58,879 nucleotides of DNA from an uncultured Aquabacterium sp. (GCF_913773725.1 NZ_CAJYGK010000019.1:1-58879); one strand, 5' to 3'. Shown: positions 16,759-26,021, counted from the stretch's first letter. Numbers and translations are program-made. The notes: generated by a model from the letters alone, not told the origin.

Positions 16759-18756
16759 ATGGCGGCCGGTCTGTCCCGCTGGTGGATGAACATGGTGGAG
16801 CGGGTGGCGAACGGGCGCCAGCGCGCAGCCCTGGCCGAAGGGTTGCAGGGCCCGTCGCTGCGCGGCAAGGTGATGATCGTCGTCCTGACCACGACGACGC
16901 TGGCCTTGCTGCTGAGCGCCGCAGCCCTGCTGTTCTATGAGGTGCGCGCGTACAAGCACTCGCGGCAAGCGGATCTGCAGACGCAAGCCGACATCGTGGC
17001 ACAGGCCACGGCCGCCGCACTGTCGTTCAAGGACGCGCGCGCCGCCTCGGAGAACCTCCACATGCTGAGGTTGCGCCCCCAAATCACCGCGGCCGCGGTG
17101 TACCTGGCCAAGGGGGAACTGTTCGCAAGCTATGTCCGCCCGCCACAGAGCGTGAACGACATCCCGCTGGAAGCCCGCGAGGCAGGCTTCATCGTCAGCG
17201 GCGACAAGCTCGAGCTCTTCCATCCGATCCGGCAGAACGAAGAAGTGCTCGGCATGTTGTACCTGCGCACGGACAACGACCTCGCTGGCCGGCTTGGCGA
17301 CTATCTGATCATCCTCCTGGCCGTGATGGCCGCCAGCACGGCGGCCGCGGCCCTTCTGACGGCCAGGCTGCAACGTGCCGTCACCGAACCCATCCTGCAG
17401 GTGGCCCAGGTGGCGCGCAACGTGATGCTGCAGCGAGACTTCTCGCTGCGTGCGCCGCGCACCACGTCCGACGAGGTGGGACAGCTGGTCGATGCCTTCA
17501 ACGACATGCTGACCGAAGTGGGCGCGCGCACCCGGGCGCTGGAAGAGAGCAACCATCACCTCTCGGTGGAGATGGCGGAGCGCCGCAAGGCCGAAGAGGC
17601 CCTGCGCACCGCAGCACGCAAGAAGGACGAGTTCCTGGCCACCCTCGCGCACGAGCTGCGCAACCCCCTGGCCCCGATCAGCAACGCCGCCGAAATCCTG
17701 CGCCGCTCGGGCGACAAGGATGCCGCGCTGCGCCAACGCGCACTCGACATCATGGGCCGCCAACTGCGCCAGATGGTGCGCCTGATCGACGACCTGCTCG
17801 ACGTGTCGCGCATCACGACCGGCAAGCTGCTGCTAAGGCGAGAACGCGTCGACCTGCTTGGCATCCTGAGGGACGCGGTGGAGACCGTCACCCCCATGAT
17901 GGAATCCCGCCACCATCAGCTCGAACAGAGCCTGCCGCGCCATCCCGTGCACGTGGAGGCCGACCCCACCCGGCTGGCGCAGGTCTTCGCCAACCTGCTG
18001 AACAATGCCGCGAAGTACGCCCCCGAAGGCGGTCTGATCCGCATGGCGGTGCGCGTCGGTCCGGACGAGGTCACGGTGAGCGTGCAGGACAACGGCATCG
18101 GCATCCCCTCGGAGATGCAGAACGCCGTCTTCGACATGTTCGTCCAGGTCGACCAGTCTCTGGATCGAGGCCGGGCCGGGCTGGGCGTCGGCCTGACACT
18201 GGCCAAGCAACTCACCAGCCTTCATGGCGGCCGCATCGCCGTCCACAGCGACGGGCAGCATGGCTCGGAGTTCTGCGTGACCCTGCCCCTGAGCCGGGAG
18301 ATCACCGTCCCCGACGTGCGTCGCCCCCAGGCTGGCGAGGCGCTTGCCGAGCAGGCCTCCGATGCATCCGGACTGCACATCCTGCTCGCTGACGACAACA
18401 TGGACTTCGTGACCAGCCTGGCGCAGATCCTGGGCGGCCTGGGACATCGCACACGGGTCGTGCACGACGGGCAGCAGGCGCTCCATGCGGCACGCCAAGA
18501 GGCACCGGACGTCATGATCCTGGACATCGGCATGCCTGGCCTGAACGGGCACGAGGTGGCTCAGGCCTTGCGCCAGGACCCACGCACGCAACACACCCTG
18601 CTGGTGGCCATCACCGGATGGAACCAGGACAGCGACCGGGAGCGCAGCCGCGCCTGCGGCATTGCACACCATCTCACCAAGCCGGTAGACGTGGCGCAAT
18701 TGCTCGACATCCTGGCACACGCACCCCGGCACGCAACTCCCCAGAACACCCGCTAG
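16759..18756 (+). CDS. hybrid sensor histidine kinase with CHASE8-like sensor, HAMP and receiver
   Basis: Encodes 665 residues. Helix 1 is at about 36-58, a periplasmic CHASE8-like domain at about 60-178 ([17 protein letters not shown], then [15 protein letters not shown]), helix 2 at about 181-202 and HAMP to about 255. The HisKA phospho-acceptor is in [13 protein letters not shown] near residue 298. The ATPase has N box [10 protein letters not shown] and G motifs DNGIGIP and GLGVGL. The C-terminal receiver has phospho-acceptor aspartate in [11 protein letters not shown] near residue 590. The sensor half resembles YfiN, but the GGDEF output is replaced by a kinase. The ATG at 16759 is favoured by GGGAGG nine bases upstream. 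It probably signals envelope state to an unseen partner. Confidence 0.9.
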   Translation: MAAGLSRWWMNMVERVANGRQRAALAEGLQGPSLRGKVMIVVLTTTTLALLLSAAALLFYEVRAYKHSRQADLQTQADIVAQATAAALSFKDARAASENLHMLRLRPQITAAAVYLAKGELFASYVRPPQSVNDIPLEAREAGFIVSGDKLELFHPIRQNEEVLGMLYLRTDNDLAGRLGDYLIILLAVMAASTAAAALLTARLQRAVTEPILQVAQVARNVMLQRDFSLRAPRTTSDEVGQLVDAFNDMLTEVGARTRALEESNHHLSVEMAERRKAEEALRTAARKKDEFLATLAHELRNPLAPISNAAEILRRSGDKDAALRQRALDIMGRQLRQMVRLIDDLLDVSRITTGKLLLRRERVDLLGILRDAVETVTPMMESRHHQLEQSLPRHPVHVEADPTRLAQVFANLLNNAAKYAPEGGLIRMAVRVGPDEVTVSVQDNGIGIPSEMQNAVFDMFVQVDQSLDRGRAGLGVGLTLAKQLTSLHGGRIAVHSDGQHGSEFCVTLPLSREITVPDVRRPQAGEALAEQASDASGLHILLADDNMDFVTSLAQILGGLGHRTRVVHDGQQALHAARQEAPDVMILDIGMPGLNGHEVAQALRQDPRTQHTLLVAITGWNQDSDRERSRACGIAHHLTKPVDVAQLLDILAHAPRHATPQNTR

Positions 18757-18783
18757 CGCCTCGGAGACAGGCGTTCCCGGTGC

Positions 18784-18798
18784 AGGCACGCTGCTTGC
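18784..18798 (+). promoter_or_regulatory. sigma-54 promoter of the DUF4398/OmpA pair
   Basis: AGGCACGCTGCTTGC: GGCACG, four bases, TTGC; a full consensus match 44 bases before the ATG at 18842. Confidence 0.78.
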
Positions 18799-18841
18799 CC
18801 TTTCATGCGCACCTGGAACAACCCAATGAAGAGGTGAACCG

Positions 18842-19231
18842 ATGCAAGCAGACAAGCGATCGTCCTGGCCTCTGCTGGCCGGGGCCTGTGCTGCGGCCGT
18901 GCTGGCCGGCTGTGGATCAGCCCCCGTACCGCGTGAGCAACTGGCCGTGAGTCAGGCCGCCATACAGGCCGCGCAGACCGCGGGCGCCACAGAGATGGCC
19001 CCCGTGGAACTGCAGCGTGCGCAGGAGAAGTACGCCATGGCCGTGGCTGCAGCCAAGGAGCGGCAGTTCGTGGTGGCGCGCAAGCTGGCGGAAGAAGCCG
19101 ATGTGGACGCGCAGGTTGCGCGAACCAAGGCACAGGCGGAGCGCTCGCGTCGCGCAGCCGATGAGGTACGGGCCGGGCTGAAAACCTTGCAGCAACAGCT
19201 CAACACCGGATCCGGTGTCACGCCCCGCTGA
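18842..19231 (+). CDS. DUF4398 lipoprotein
   Basis: Encodes 129 residues with a signal peptide and lipobox LAGC (about residue 24). The DUF4398 helical pattern follows: AVSQAAIQAAQTAGATEMAP, VELQRAQEKYAMAVAAAKER, then ARKLAEEADVDAQVARTKAQ. It is alanine-rich, probably a coiled coil in the periplasm, and outer-membrane anchored. GAAGAGG precedes the ATG. Its stop is immediately followed by the next gene leader, and the same DUF4398-type helix pattern recurs at the N-terminus of the OmpA protein, so the two probably pair. Confidence 0.85.
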   Translation: MQADKRSSWPLLAGACAAAVLAGCGSAPVPREQLAVSQAAIQAAQTAGATEMAPVELQRAQEKYAMAVAAAKERQFVVARKLAEEADVDAQVARTKAQAERSRRAADEVRAGLKTLQQQLNTGSGVTPR

Positions 19232-19290
19232 TGCGCCCTAGACAGGCTGCACCCACCCGTTCCGCATGGACCGAACAGCAAGGAAACGCC

Positions 19291-20181
19291 ATGAACAACA
19301 GAGACCGTCGTCATCCTCTCTCCATCGCGCCCCCCTCGTCCCGCGCCCTTGTTGCGCTGGCCGGGGCCGCGCTGCTCACCCTGAGTGCCTGCCAGAGCAC
19401 ACCCCCGCGCCACGCGGAACTGGAGCGCGCGCGGCAGCTGCTGCAGACCGCCAGCACCAGCCCCGACGTCACGGCGGGTGCCCCGCTTGAACTGGAGCGC
19501 GCACGGCGCAGCCTGCAGGAAGCCGAGCGCGCCTGGGCCGACCAGCGCGATGAGCGCGAAACCCGTCACATGGCCTACATCGCCGCGCAACGTGCCCAGG
19601 TCGCCATCAACGTGGGCGCTCAGCACGCCGCCGACCGCGTCGTCGCCGGGGCCGGCGCCGAGCGGGCCCAGGCCGAAGCGGCTGCGCAAAGCCAGCGCGC
19701 GCGCCTGGCCGAAGCCCAGGCTCGATCGGCCGGCGCCTCCGCCCAATCCCAGGCAGAGCGCGCCCGGATGCTCGAGCAGGCGTTGCAGGATCTGGCCGCC
19801 CGGCAGACCGATCGCGGCATGGTGATGGTGCTGCAAGACGTCCTGTTCGACGTGGGCAAGGCCGATCTGCGAGAAGGAGGCAAGGTTCGCCTGCAGCGAC
19901 TCGCTCAGGTCCTGAGCCAGTTTCCCGAGCGCCGTGTCGTGGTGGAGGGGTACACCGACAGCACGGGCAGCGACGCCCTGAACCAGGCCCTTTCGGAGCG
20001 GCGCGCCGAATCCGTCAAACAGGCCCTGGTCGGCATGGGGGTCGGCGCCGATCGCATCGAGACCAAGGGCTTCGGCGAGGCCCGGCCGGTGGCCACCAAC
20101 AAGACCGCGGCGGGACGTCAGCAGAACCGCCGCGTGGAACTGGTGTTCTCTCAGGACGACGGCCGGACCGCGCGTCCCTGA
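19291..20181 (+). CDS. OmpA-family lipoprotein with N-terminal DUF4398-like coiled coil
   Basis: Encodes 296 residues. A signal peptide with lipobox LSAC (about residue 34) is followed by an alanine-rich helical region to about 180. An OmpA-C peptidoglycan-binding domain closes the protein: VLFDVGKADLREGG, VVVEGYTDSTGSDALN, LSERRAESVKQAL and ETKGFGEARPVATN, then NRRVEL. It should tether the outer membrane to peptidoglycan. An in-frame ATG at 19231 overlaps the previous stop, but the ATG at 19291 has AAGGAAACGCC before it and gives a proper signal peptide. By position it matches YfiB, the OmpA-like lipoprotein that sequesters YfiR in Pseudomonas. Confidence 0.88.
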   Translation: MNNRDRRHPLSIAPPSSRALVALAGAALLTLSACQSTPPRHAELERARQLLQTASTSPDVTAGAPLELERARRSLQEAERAWADQRDERETRHMAYIAAQRAQVAINVGAQHAADRVVAGAGAERAQAEAAAQSQRARLAEAQARSAGASAQSQAERARMLEQALQDLAARQTDRGMVMVLQDVLFDVGKADLREGGKVRLQRLAQVLSQFPERRVVVEGYTDSTGSDALNQALSERRAESVKQALVGMGVGADRIETKGFGEARPVATNKTAAGRQQNRRVELVFSQDDGRTARP

Positions 20182-20188
20182 CGGAGTT

Positions 20189-20212
20189 GCACCGGGCCGC
20201 TTGGCCCGGTGC
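20189..20212. terminator. strong bidirectional hairpin
   Basis: GCACCGGGCC-GCTT-GGCCCGGTGC is a perfect 10-bp stem with a tetraloop, between the convergent OmpA gene and the 76-residue protein gene. Confidence 0.7.
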
Positions 20213-20220
20213 CGCGGCCG

Positions 20221-20451
20221 TCAGCCGTCCTGCCCCAGGGTGGTCTGCGGGCGCACCGGAATCTCGGTCGACAACTGAGCGCCGGTCAGCGGCAGACCAC
20301 CCCCCTCATCTTCCCAGGTCTGCAATGCCGCGGGCCCTGCAGGCACGCCCCCCGATTCCGCACCGCGGCGACCGGGCCCGGCCCACTTTCTCAGCAAGGC
20401 GTACTGGCCCACGGCCAGAGCCGACATCATGAACAGCGTTTTCTTGCGCAT
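20221..20451 (-). CDS. small protein of unknown function, possible signal/membrane N-terminus
   Basis: Encodes 76 residues. It starts MRKKTLFMMSALAVGQYALL, a basic and then hydrophobic segment that could be a signal or anchor, followed by a polar proline/glycine-rich tail. The ATG at 20451 has an AAAAGGA site. It lies 13 bases behind the PRC-barrel gene on the same strand and is probably co-transcribed. I do not recognise the family. Confidence 0.68.
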   Translation of the reverse strand: MRKKTLFMMSALAVGQYALLRKWAGPGRRGAESGGVPAGPAALQTWEDEGGGLPLTGAQLSTEIPVRPQTTLGQDG

Positions 20452-20464
20452 GGTGGTGTCCTTT

Positions 20465-20896
20465 TCATTCCCAGTAGATGGCCTTGCCCCAATAGGACTG
20501 CACCTGCAGCCCCATCCCGTCGACCTCTTCCAGGCTGGGCCACTGGTCCTTGTCAAAGCCGGGCGCCTCTTCGAAGCGGCTCTTGTCCGCATCGAGCACG
20601 AAGCACTTTCGGGTGGGATCCAGGGTCAAGGCGCGCCACGGAATGGCAAACAGCTTGTCCCCCATCCCGAGGAAGCCGCCGCTGGACATCACCGCGTAGG
20701 CGATCCGGCCGGTCGGCACGTCGAGCATGATTTCGTCGATCTTGCCAAGCGTCTCGCCGGCCAGATTGAGCACGGGGTCTCCCTCGAGCGTGCTGGCAGT
20801 CATCAGTCGAGGCCCCGGCCCACTCGGATTCGCGCCCATCGGGCTGCCGTTGACGGCCTCCGTGCTGAGGGACGGGCTTGTCATTGCTGAATTCAT
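20465..20896 (-). CDS. PRC-barrel domain protein
   Basis: Encodes 143 residues. After a polar N-terminus of about 30 residues, the PRC-barrel follows: ASTLEGDPVLNLAGETLGKI, EIMLDVPTGRIAYAVMSSGG and KLFAIPWRALTLD. Small PRC-barrel proteins are frequent in general-stress regulons and are thought to be assembly or RNA-binding modules; the function of this one is unknown. The ATG at 20896 has AAAGGAG. A sigma-54-type element lies 56 bases upstream, divergent from that of the receiver gene. Confidence 0.87.
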   Translation of the reverse strand: MNSAMTSPSLSTEAVNGSPMGANPSGPGPRLMTASTLEGDPVLNLAGETLGKIDEIMLDVPTGRIAYAVMSSGGFLGMGDKLFAIPWRALTLDPTRKCFVLDADKSRFEEAPGFDKDQWPSLEEVDGMGLQVQSYWGKAIYWE

Positions 20897-20951
20897 CCTT
20901 CGCTCCTTTCGCCACACCGGCAGCACCGCGCGCCGGTCTCGCACAAATCCG

Positions 20952-20966
20952 GCAAGCCCGATGCCC
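20952..20966 (-). promoter_or_regulatory. sigma-54 promoter of the PRC-barrel gene
   Basis: Minus-strand GGGCATCGGGCTTGC: GGCATC, four bases, TTGC, exact spacing. Confidence 0.65.
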
Positions 20967-20997
20967 GTTGTCACCCTTCGAAGACCGAGCAGGGAGC

Positions 20998-21012
20998 GGG
21001 CATGCGGTTTGC
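20998..21012 (+). promoter_or_regulatory. sigma-54 promoter of the receiver/transglutaminase pair
   Basis: GGGCATGCGGTTTGC: GGCATG, four bases, TTGC, 65 bases before the ATG at 21077. This excludes an ATG at 21002 as the receiver start. Confidence 0.7.
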
Positions 21013-21076
21013 CCCTGATCGGGACGAGCGCCAGCCCACAAGGCCGGCAAGGATCCACACCGTCAACGAGGCAGCC

Positions 21077-21466
21077 ATGCGGGTTCTGTATGTTGAAGAC
21101 CACCCGGTCAACATTGAAGTCATGCGCGCGATTTTTGGATTGCGCCCCCATCTGATTCTGGATGTCGCCATCGACGGTGCAAGCGGTCTGAACGCGGCGT
21201 CGCGCCACACGCCGGACCTCCTTCTGCTCGATCTGCGACTTCCCGATTGCCACGGCACCGGCCTGCTCGCCCAGTTGCGCGCCCTGCCCGCGCTGGGCCA
21301 CACGCCGGCCATCGCGGTGACAGCCGAGGACGCGCCCGATCTCACGCGCTCGACCTTCCTCGAGACATGGCCCAAGCCACTGAACATCCGGCAGGTCCTG
21401 GCACGGCTGGATCAGCTGTACACGCACCATGTCCAGCAGCGCGCTGCCGTGGCCGTGCCGGCCTGA
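21077..21466 (+). CDS. stand-alone response-regulator receiver domain
   Basis: Encodes 129 residues, nothing but a REC domain: acidic pocket in LYVEDHPVN, phospho-acceptor aspartate in LLLLDLRLPDCHG, threonine in AIAVTAED and a conserved lysine in TWPKPLNI. With no output domain it probably works as a phospho-relay intermediate, in the style of the receiver of a hybrid kinase, or by protein contact. A candidate partner is the hybrid kinase 2.3 kb away, which is inference. GAGG precedes the ATG. It is followed 26 bases later by the transglutaminase gene. Confidence 0.88.
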   Translation: MRVLYVEDHPVNIEVMRAIFGLRPHLILDVAIDGASGLNAASRHTPDLLLLDLRLPDCHGTGLLAQLRALPALGHTPAIAVTAEDAPDLTRSTFLETWPKPLNIRQVLARLDQLYTHHVQQRAAVAVPA

Positions 21467-21492
21467 CACAGCCGGCAGACGGCGACCCCACC

Positions 21493-22368
21493 ATGGTGAG
21501 CTTCGTCTTCGACATCACGCACACGACCACCTATCGGTACGCACGGCCGGTGAAACTGGGTGAACACCGCGTGATGTTCCGCCCCCGTGACAGCCACGAT
21601 CTGCGCGTGCTGGCCACCGACCTTCAGGTGACACCCGGCGCGCAGGACATCCGGCTGATCCAGGACGTGTACTCGAACTCGGTGGCCATCGTGCAACCTG
21701 TGCACGAGGCTCAGGAGCTGACCTTCGTCTGCACCTTCACGGTGGAGCACACCGGCTCACGGGCGCTGGATCTGCCCATCGACGCCTATGCCCGACACCA
21801 CCCCTTTCGGTACAGCCGGGAAGACCGTGTGGCCCTTGCCCATTACCTGCGCCCGTACTACCTGAAAGAGCAACCTCGCCTGCGCCAGTGGGCGCAGACG
21901 TTCCTGAACGCGGAGGGCCCGACCGACAGCCGTGAGGTGCTGGTCCGGATGAACAAGGCGATCCGCGACAGCATGACCTACCAGGTCCGGAATGAAGAGG
22001 GCGTGCAGACGCCGTGCGAGACATTGGACAAGGCGTCCGGCACCTGCCGTGATTTCGCCACCCTGATGATCGAAGCGGCCCGCGCGCTGGGCTATGCCGC
22101 CCGCTTCGTCAGCGGCTACGTGTATGGCGCGGAGCTGGAACAGGCAGATTCGGCCGGGGCCACCCACGCCTGGCTGCAGGTGTACCTGCCGGGCGCGGGC
22201 TGGATTCCCTTCGATCCCACCAACAACCTCATCGGTGGACATGACCTGATCCGCGTCGGCGTCGCGCGGCACGCGAGCCTCGCGTCCCCGTTGAGCGGCA
22301 CATGGACCGGTGCCCCCGCCGACTACCTCGGCATGACGGTGGACGTTCAGGTCCGCAAACGCGCCTGA
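21493..22368 (+). CDS. transglutaminase-like cysteine peptidase
   Basis: Encodes 291 residues. An N-terminal beta domain (FDITHTTTYRYARPVKLGEH) is typical of bacterial transglutaminase-like proteins. The Cys-His-Asp triad is visible: Cys in SGTCRDFATLM near residue 184, His in ATHAWLQVYLP near 224 and Asp in WIPFDPTN near 240. No signal peptide. Bacterial members are peptidases or amidases, sometimes acting on cyanophycin, peptidoglycan or modified proteins. It is in an operon with the lone receiver. It converges with the NtrC-type activator, with 15 bases between the stops. Confidence 0.88.
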   Translation: MVSFVFDITHTTTYRYARPVKLGEHRVMFRPRDSHDLRVLATDLQVTPGAQDIRLIQDVYSNSVAIVQPVHEAQELTFVCTFTVEHTGSRALDLPIDAYARHHPFRYSREDRVALAHYLRPYYLKEQPRLRQWAQTFLNAEGPTDSREVLVRMNKAIRDSMTYQVRNEEGVQTPCETLDKASGTCRDFATLMIEAARALGYAARFVSGYVYGAELEQADSAGATHAWLQVYLPGAGWIPFDPTNNLIGGHDLIRVGVARHASLASPLSGTWTGAPADYLGMTVDVQVRKRA

Positions 22369-22383
22369 ACGCCCCTTCTCACC

Positions 22384-23775
<1,392 letters not shown>

Positions 23776-23817
23776 GGATCGCGCTCCTTTGCTGTAGGGA
23801 GAGGCATTGTGCGGTGC

Positions 23818-23833
23818 CACATCGGTCGATGTG
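23818..23833. promoter_or_regulatory. 16-bp palindrome, copy 1: CACATCG-GT-CGATGTG
   Basis: A perfect 7+7 inverted repeat with a two-base centre, 43 bases before the activator ATG. A second copy lies at 24144. Probably an autoregulatory site of the activator (inference). Confidence 0.65.
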
Positions 23834-23884
23834 ACCGGCAGGAGTCACCATGCTTACAGTTGACCTGCGCTGATTTGCGTGCAC

Positions 23885-23901
23885 CCCTGATGCCGTCAGG
23901 G
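23885..23901. repeat. hairpin CCCTGA-TGCCG-TCAGGG
   Basis: A 6-bp stem with a 5-base loop, the first of three consecutive hairpins in this gap. Confidence 0.5.
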
Positions 23902-23930
23902 TCGAAAGCGCACCAACAAGGGAGAGTCCA

Positions 23931-23956
23931 ACCCGGAGTTCCGGTCAGAACCGGGT
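23931..23956. repeat. hairpin with arms ACCCG..GTTC / GAAC-CGGGT
   Basis: Nine base pairs interrupted by a two-base bulge (GA), with a 6-base loop. It is the second of three hairpins and could be a terminator or RNA structure. Confidence 0.5.
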
Positions 23957-24014
23957 GAGGCACGGGCCAAGTCAGGCAAGATTTACAGGATCTTCCCGGT
24001 ACCGCGCCGCGATA

Positions 24015-24035
24015 TCTCCCCTCATATCGGGGAGA
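24015..24035. repeat. hairpin TCTCCCC-N7-GGGGAGA
   Basis: A perfect 7-bp stem; it overlaps another dyad, CGATAT-N8-ATATCG (24010-24029), so two alternative folds are possible. Confidence 0.55.
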
Positions 24036-24143
24036 CGAAGCGGGTTTTGAGCGGATCTCCCGGCATTTCGGACACCAACCCGCTGAAGCGTTCTGTTTCG
24101 CCTTTTTACACACTCGCTCGTACATCCGAGCGGCAAGCTCGGG

Positions 24144-24159
24144 CACATCGCACGATGTG
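24144..24159. promoter_or_regulatory. 16-bp palindrome, copy 2: CACATCG-CA-CGATGTG
   Basis: Same arms as copy 1 with a different centre, about 160 bases upstream of the sigma-54 promoter of the PEP-CTERM gene, a usual enhancer distance for NtrC-type activators. Confidence 0.65.
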
Positions 24160-24318
24160 AAATCGGCACGGCGCGACATGTCAGGTGGAAAGGCGCGGAA
24201 GGCGCTTCAGGGGCGATTCCACGCAAGGGTCGAAGGGAGCGATCAGCAGGTGGCGTACCCGGTCTCTCGACAAACCGTGTCGCCGGGCCACCGGATCGGG
24301 GGGCGGACGATTGCTGCA

Positions 24319-24333
24319 GGGCACAAACGTTGC
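24319..24333 (+). promoter_or_regulatory. sigma-54 promoter of the PEP-CTERM gene
   Basis: GGGCACAAACGTTGC: GGCACA, four bases, TTGC, exact spacing, 50 bases before the ATG at 24384. PEP-CTERM genes in floc-forming relatives are known to need RpoN. Confidence 0.72.
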
Positions 24334-24383
24334 CGAAAGGGCGCGGATCCACTTCGGGTTCGTACCAACTTTCAGGAGTCACC

Positions 24384-24884
24384 ATGCACATGAAACACCT
24401 CGCCATCGCCCTGGGAGCCGCCCTGGCCGCTCACGGCGCGTTCGCCTCCGACGTCGACTGGGGCGAGCACGGCACGCTGGAATTCGTCGCGTCGACCGTG
24501 GAGCCGGGGTCCTTCTCGGACACCATCCTGTTCACGCTGCCTGACGACACCCACCTGGCTGCCACCGCCGTCACCAACAACCTGCTGTCGCTGCTCGGCA
24601 TCACGAACGCCAAACTCAGCCTGTACTTCGACAAGGCCGGGCCGGACACGCTGATCGGCAGCTACGACTTCGATGGCACCACCGGCAGCCGCCCCGTGAC
24701 CTTCACGCCGACCACCGGCGCCGGCAACTACTACTACCTGATCACGGGCCTGGCCACGGGCTCGAGCGGTGGCTTCTACTCCCTGAGCTCCACGACGCTG
24801 CCGGTGCCCGAGCCTCGGACCTGGTCCCTGGCGCTCAGCGGCCTGATGGCAGCCGGCCTGGTGGCCCGTCGCCGTCGCGGGTGA
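24384..24884 (+). CDS. PEP-CTERM sorting-domain protein
   Basis: Encodes 166 residues. A signal peptide (KHLAIALGAALAAHGAFA) is followed by a beta-rich secreted domain with NYYYLITGLATG and SSGGFYSLSS. The C-terminal sorting signal is LPVPEPRTW, then the hydrophobic stretch ALSGLMAAGLVA and RRRR. Exosortase cuts and exports such proteins, usually together with exopolysaccharide; no exosortase gene is in this window. The ATG at 24384 is favoured over 24390 by AGGAG with five-base spacing. Its promoter and the palindrome suggest control by RpoN and an NtrC-type activator, as known for PEP-CTERM genes in Zoogloea. Confidence 0.9.
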   Translation: MHMKHLAIALGAALAAHGAFASDVDWGEHGTLEFVASTVEPGSFSDTILFTLPDDTHLAATAVTNNLLSLLGITNAKLSLYFDKAGPDTLIGSYDFDGTTGSRPVTFTPTTGAGNYYYLITGLATGSSGGFYSLSSTTLPVPEPRTWSLALSGLMAAGLVARRRRG

Positions 24885-24891
24885 TCCGGTG

Positions 24892-24912
24892 GCCGGTCCC
24901 TCAGGGGCCGGC
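24892..24912 (+). terminator. hairpin after the PEP-CTERM gene
   Basis: GCCGGTCCC-TCA-GGGGCCGGC forms a 9-bp stem with one G-T pair and a three-base loop, directly after the stop codon. Confidence 0.55.
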
Positions 24913-24941
24913 GGCGCGGGTGGAGATCGTCCGCCCGTGCG

Positions 24942-24956
24942 GGGCATGGTGCTTGC
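24942..24956 (+). promoter_or_regulatory. sigma-54 promoter of the YghA-like SDR
   Basis: GGGCATGGTGCTTGC: GGCATG, four bases, TTGC, 52 bases before the ATG at 25008. Confidence 0.75.
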
Positions 24957-25007
24957 CGCCTGAGGGGGGAACGCCGGCCGCGGGCCGGCCCTCTGAAAGG
25001 AACCCCG

Positions 25008-25877
25008 ATGAGCCCCCAAGCCGATCAACCCACCACACTTCCGCCCCAGCATCAGGATAGCCAGCCCGGGCGCGAAGGCGACATGAACCCGGCCCCGTCC
25101 TCCTCGGCCGAGGCCTATCGCGCCAGCAACCGGCTGGCCGGCAAGGTGGCCGTCATCACTGGCGGCGACAGCGGCATCGGCCGCGCGGTGGCCGCGTGCT
25201 TCGCCCAGGAAGGAGCGCACGTGGCCATCCTGTATCTCGAAGAGCACGAGGACGCGGAAGCCACTCGCGCCCTGGTGGAAGCCGAGGGCGTTCAGTGCCT
25301 GACCTTCGCCGGCGACCTCGGGGATCCGCACATTGTGGCGAAGGCGGTCGAGGCGGTCGTCCAACGCTTCGGTGGCATCGACATCCTGGTGAACAACGCC
25401 GCAGAGCAGCACCCCGTCAAGGACTTCTCCGAGCTGCACCTGGAGCAGGTCGAGCGCACGTTCCGAACCAACGTGTTCGCAATGTTCGAACTCACGCGCG
25501 TGGCCCTGCCCCACATGAAGCGCGGCAGTTGCATCATCAACACCACGTCCGTCACTGCTTACCGCGGCAGCCCGGGCCTCGTCGACTACTCGGCCACCAA
25601 AGGCGCCATCGTCGCGTTCACGCGCTCGCTGTCGCTTCAGCTGGCCGACAAGGGCATCCGGGTGAACGCCGTCGCGCCTGGGCCGGTATGGACACCACTG
25701 ATTCCGTCCACCTTCACGGAAGAAGAGGTCTCGCACTTCGGCAGCAAGGTGCCCATGAAACGGCCCGGACAGCCCGACGAGATCGCCCCGGCCTATGTCT
25801 TCCTGGCCAGCGCGGACGCCAGCTTCATGAGCGGGCAGGTGCTGCATCCGAACGGCGGCGAGGTCGTCAATGGCTGA
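25008..25877 (+). CDS. SDR family oxidoreductase, YghA/YhdF-like
   Basis: Encodes 289 residues. A hydrophilic N-terminal extension of about 45 residues (Gln/Pro-rich, with SQPGREGDMNPAP) precedes a classical short-chain dehydrogenase core: cofactor motif TGGDSGIG, NNAAEQHPV, active-site YSATKG and AVAPGPVWTPLIP. This extension and core match the group that includes E. coli YghA and Bacillus general-stress SDRs, NAD(P)-dependent reductases probably of aldehydes. GAAAGGA precedes the ATG. It is a single-gene unit under a consensus sigma-54 element. Confidence 0.9.
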   Translation: MSPQADQPTTLPPQHQDSQPGREGDMNPAPSSSAEAYRASNRLAGKVAVITGGDSGIGRAVAACFAQEGAHVAILYLEEHEDAEATRALVEAEGVQCLTFAGDLGDPHIVAKAVEAVVQRFGGIDILVNNAAEQHPVKDFSELHLEQVERTFRTNVFAMFELTRVALPHMKRGSCIINTTSVTAYRGSPGLVDYSATKGAIVAFTRSLSLQLADKGIRVNAVAPGPVWTPLIPSTFTEEEVSHFGSKVPMKRPGQPDEIAPAYVFLASADASFMSGQVLHPNGGEVVNG

Positions 25878-25954
25878 TGTCGTTCTGACCGGTCTTTCGG
25901 TCACTTTGACGTTGCGCGCCGCCTGCACCTGCTACGCGGGGCACCGGCCGGACG

Positions 25955-25969
25955 CGGCACGTTGCTTGC
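25955..25969 (+). promoter_or_regulatory. sigma-54 promoter of the YqjD/YqjE/YqjK-like operon
   Basis: CGGCACGTTGCTTGC: GGCACG, four bases, TTGC, full match, 53 bases before the ATG at 26022. Confidence 0.78.
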
Positions 25970-26021
25970 CCTGATGGGGCCAGGCACCTGCCATTTCATC
26001 ATCAACGCAAGGAGAGACACC

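Larger units (their letters stand above)
23776..24383. other. 608-bp intergenic region between activator and PEP-CTERM genes
   Basis: No convincing gene. It holds two copies of CACATCG-N2-CGATGTG, three tandem hairpins (23885-23901, 23931-23956, 24015-24035), GTGAC-N8-GTCAC (23831-23848) and a sigma-54 promoter at 24319-24333. It is unusually long for this compact window and looks regulatory; a structured transcript is possible. Confidence 0.7.

Noticed and set aside
23804-23819. TGGCACC...ATGC on the minus strand before the activator gene, resembling a sigma-54 promoter
   Set aside because: The spacing between GG and GC is 11 bases, not 10; sigma-54 is strict on this, so the activator is probably transcribed by another sigma factor.
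24372-25928. Minus-strand frame of 518 codons opposite the PEP-CTERM and SDR genes
   Set aside because: It spans two unrelated, well-supported plus-strand genes and shows no domain.
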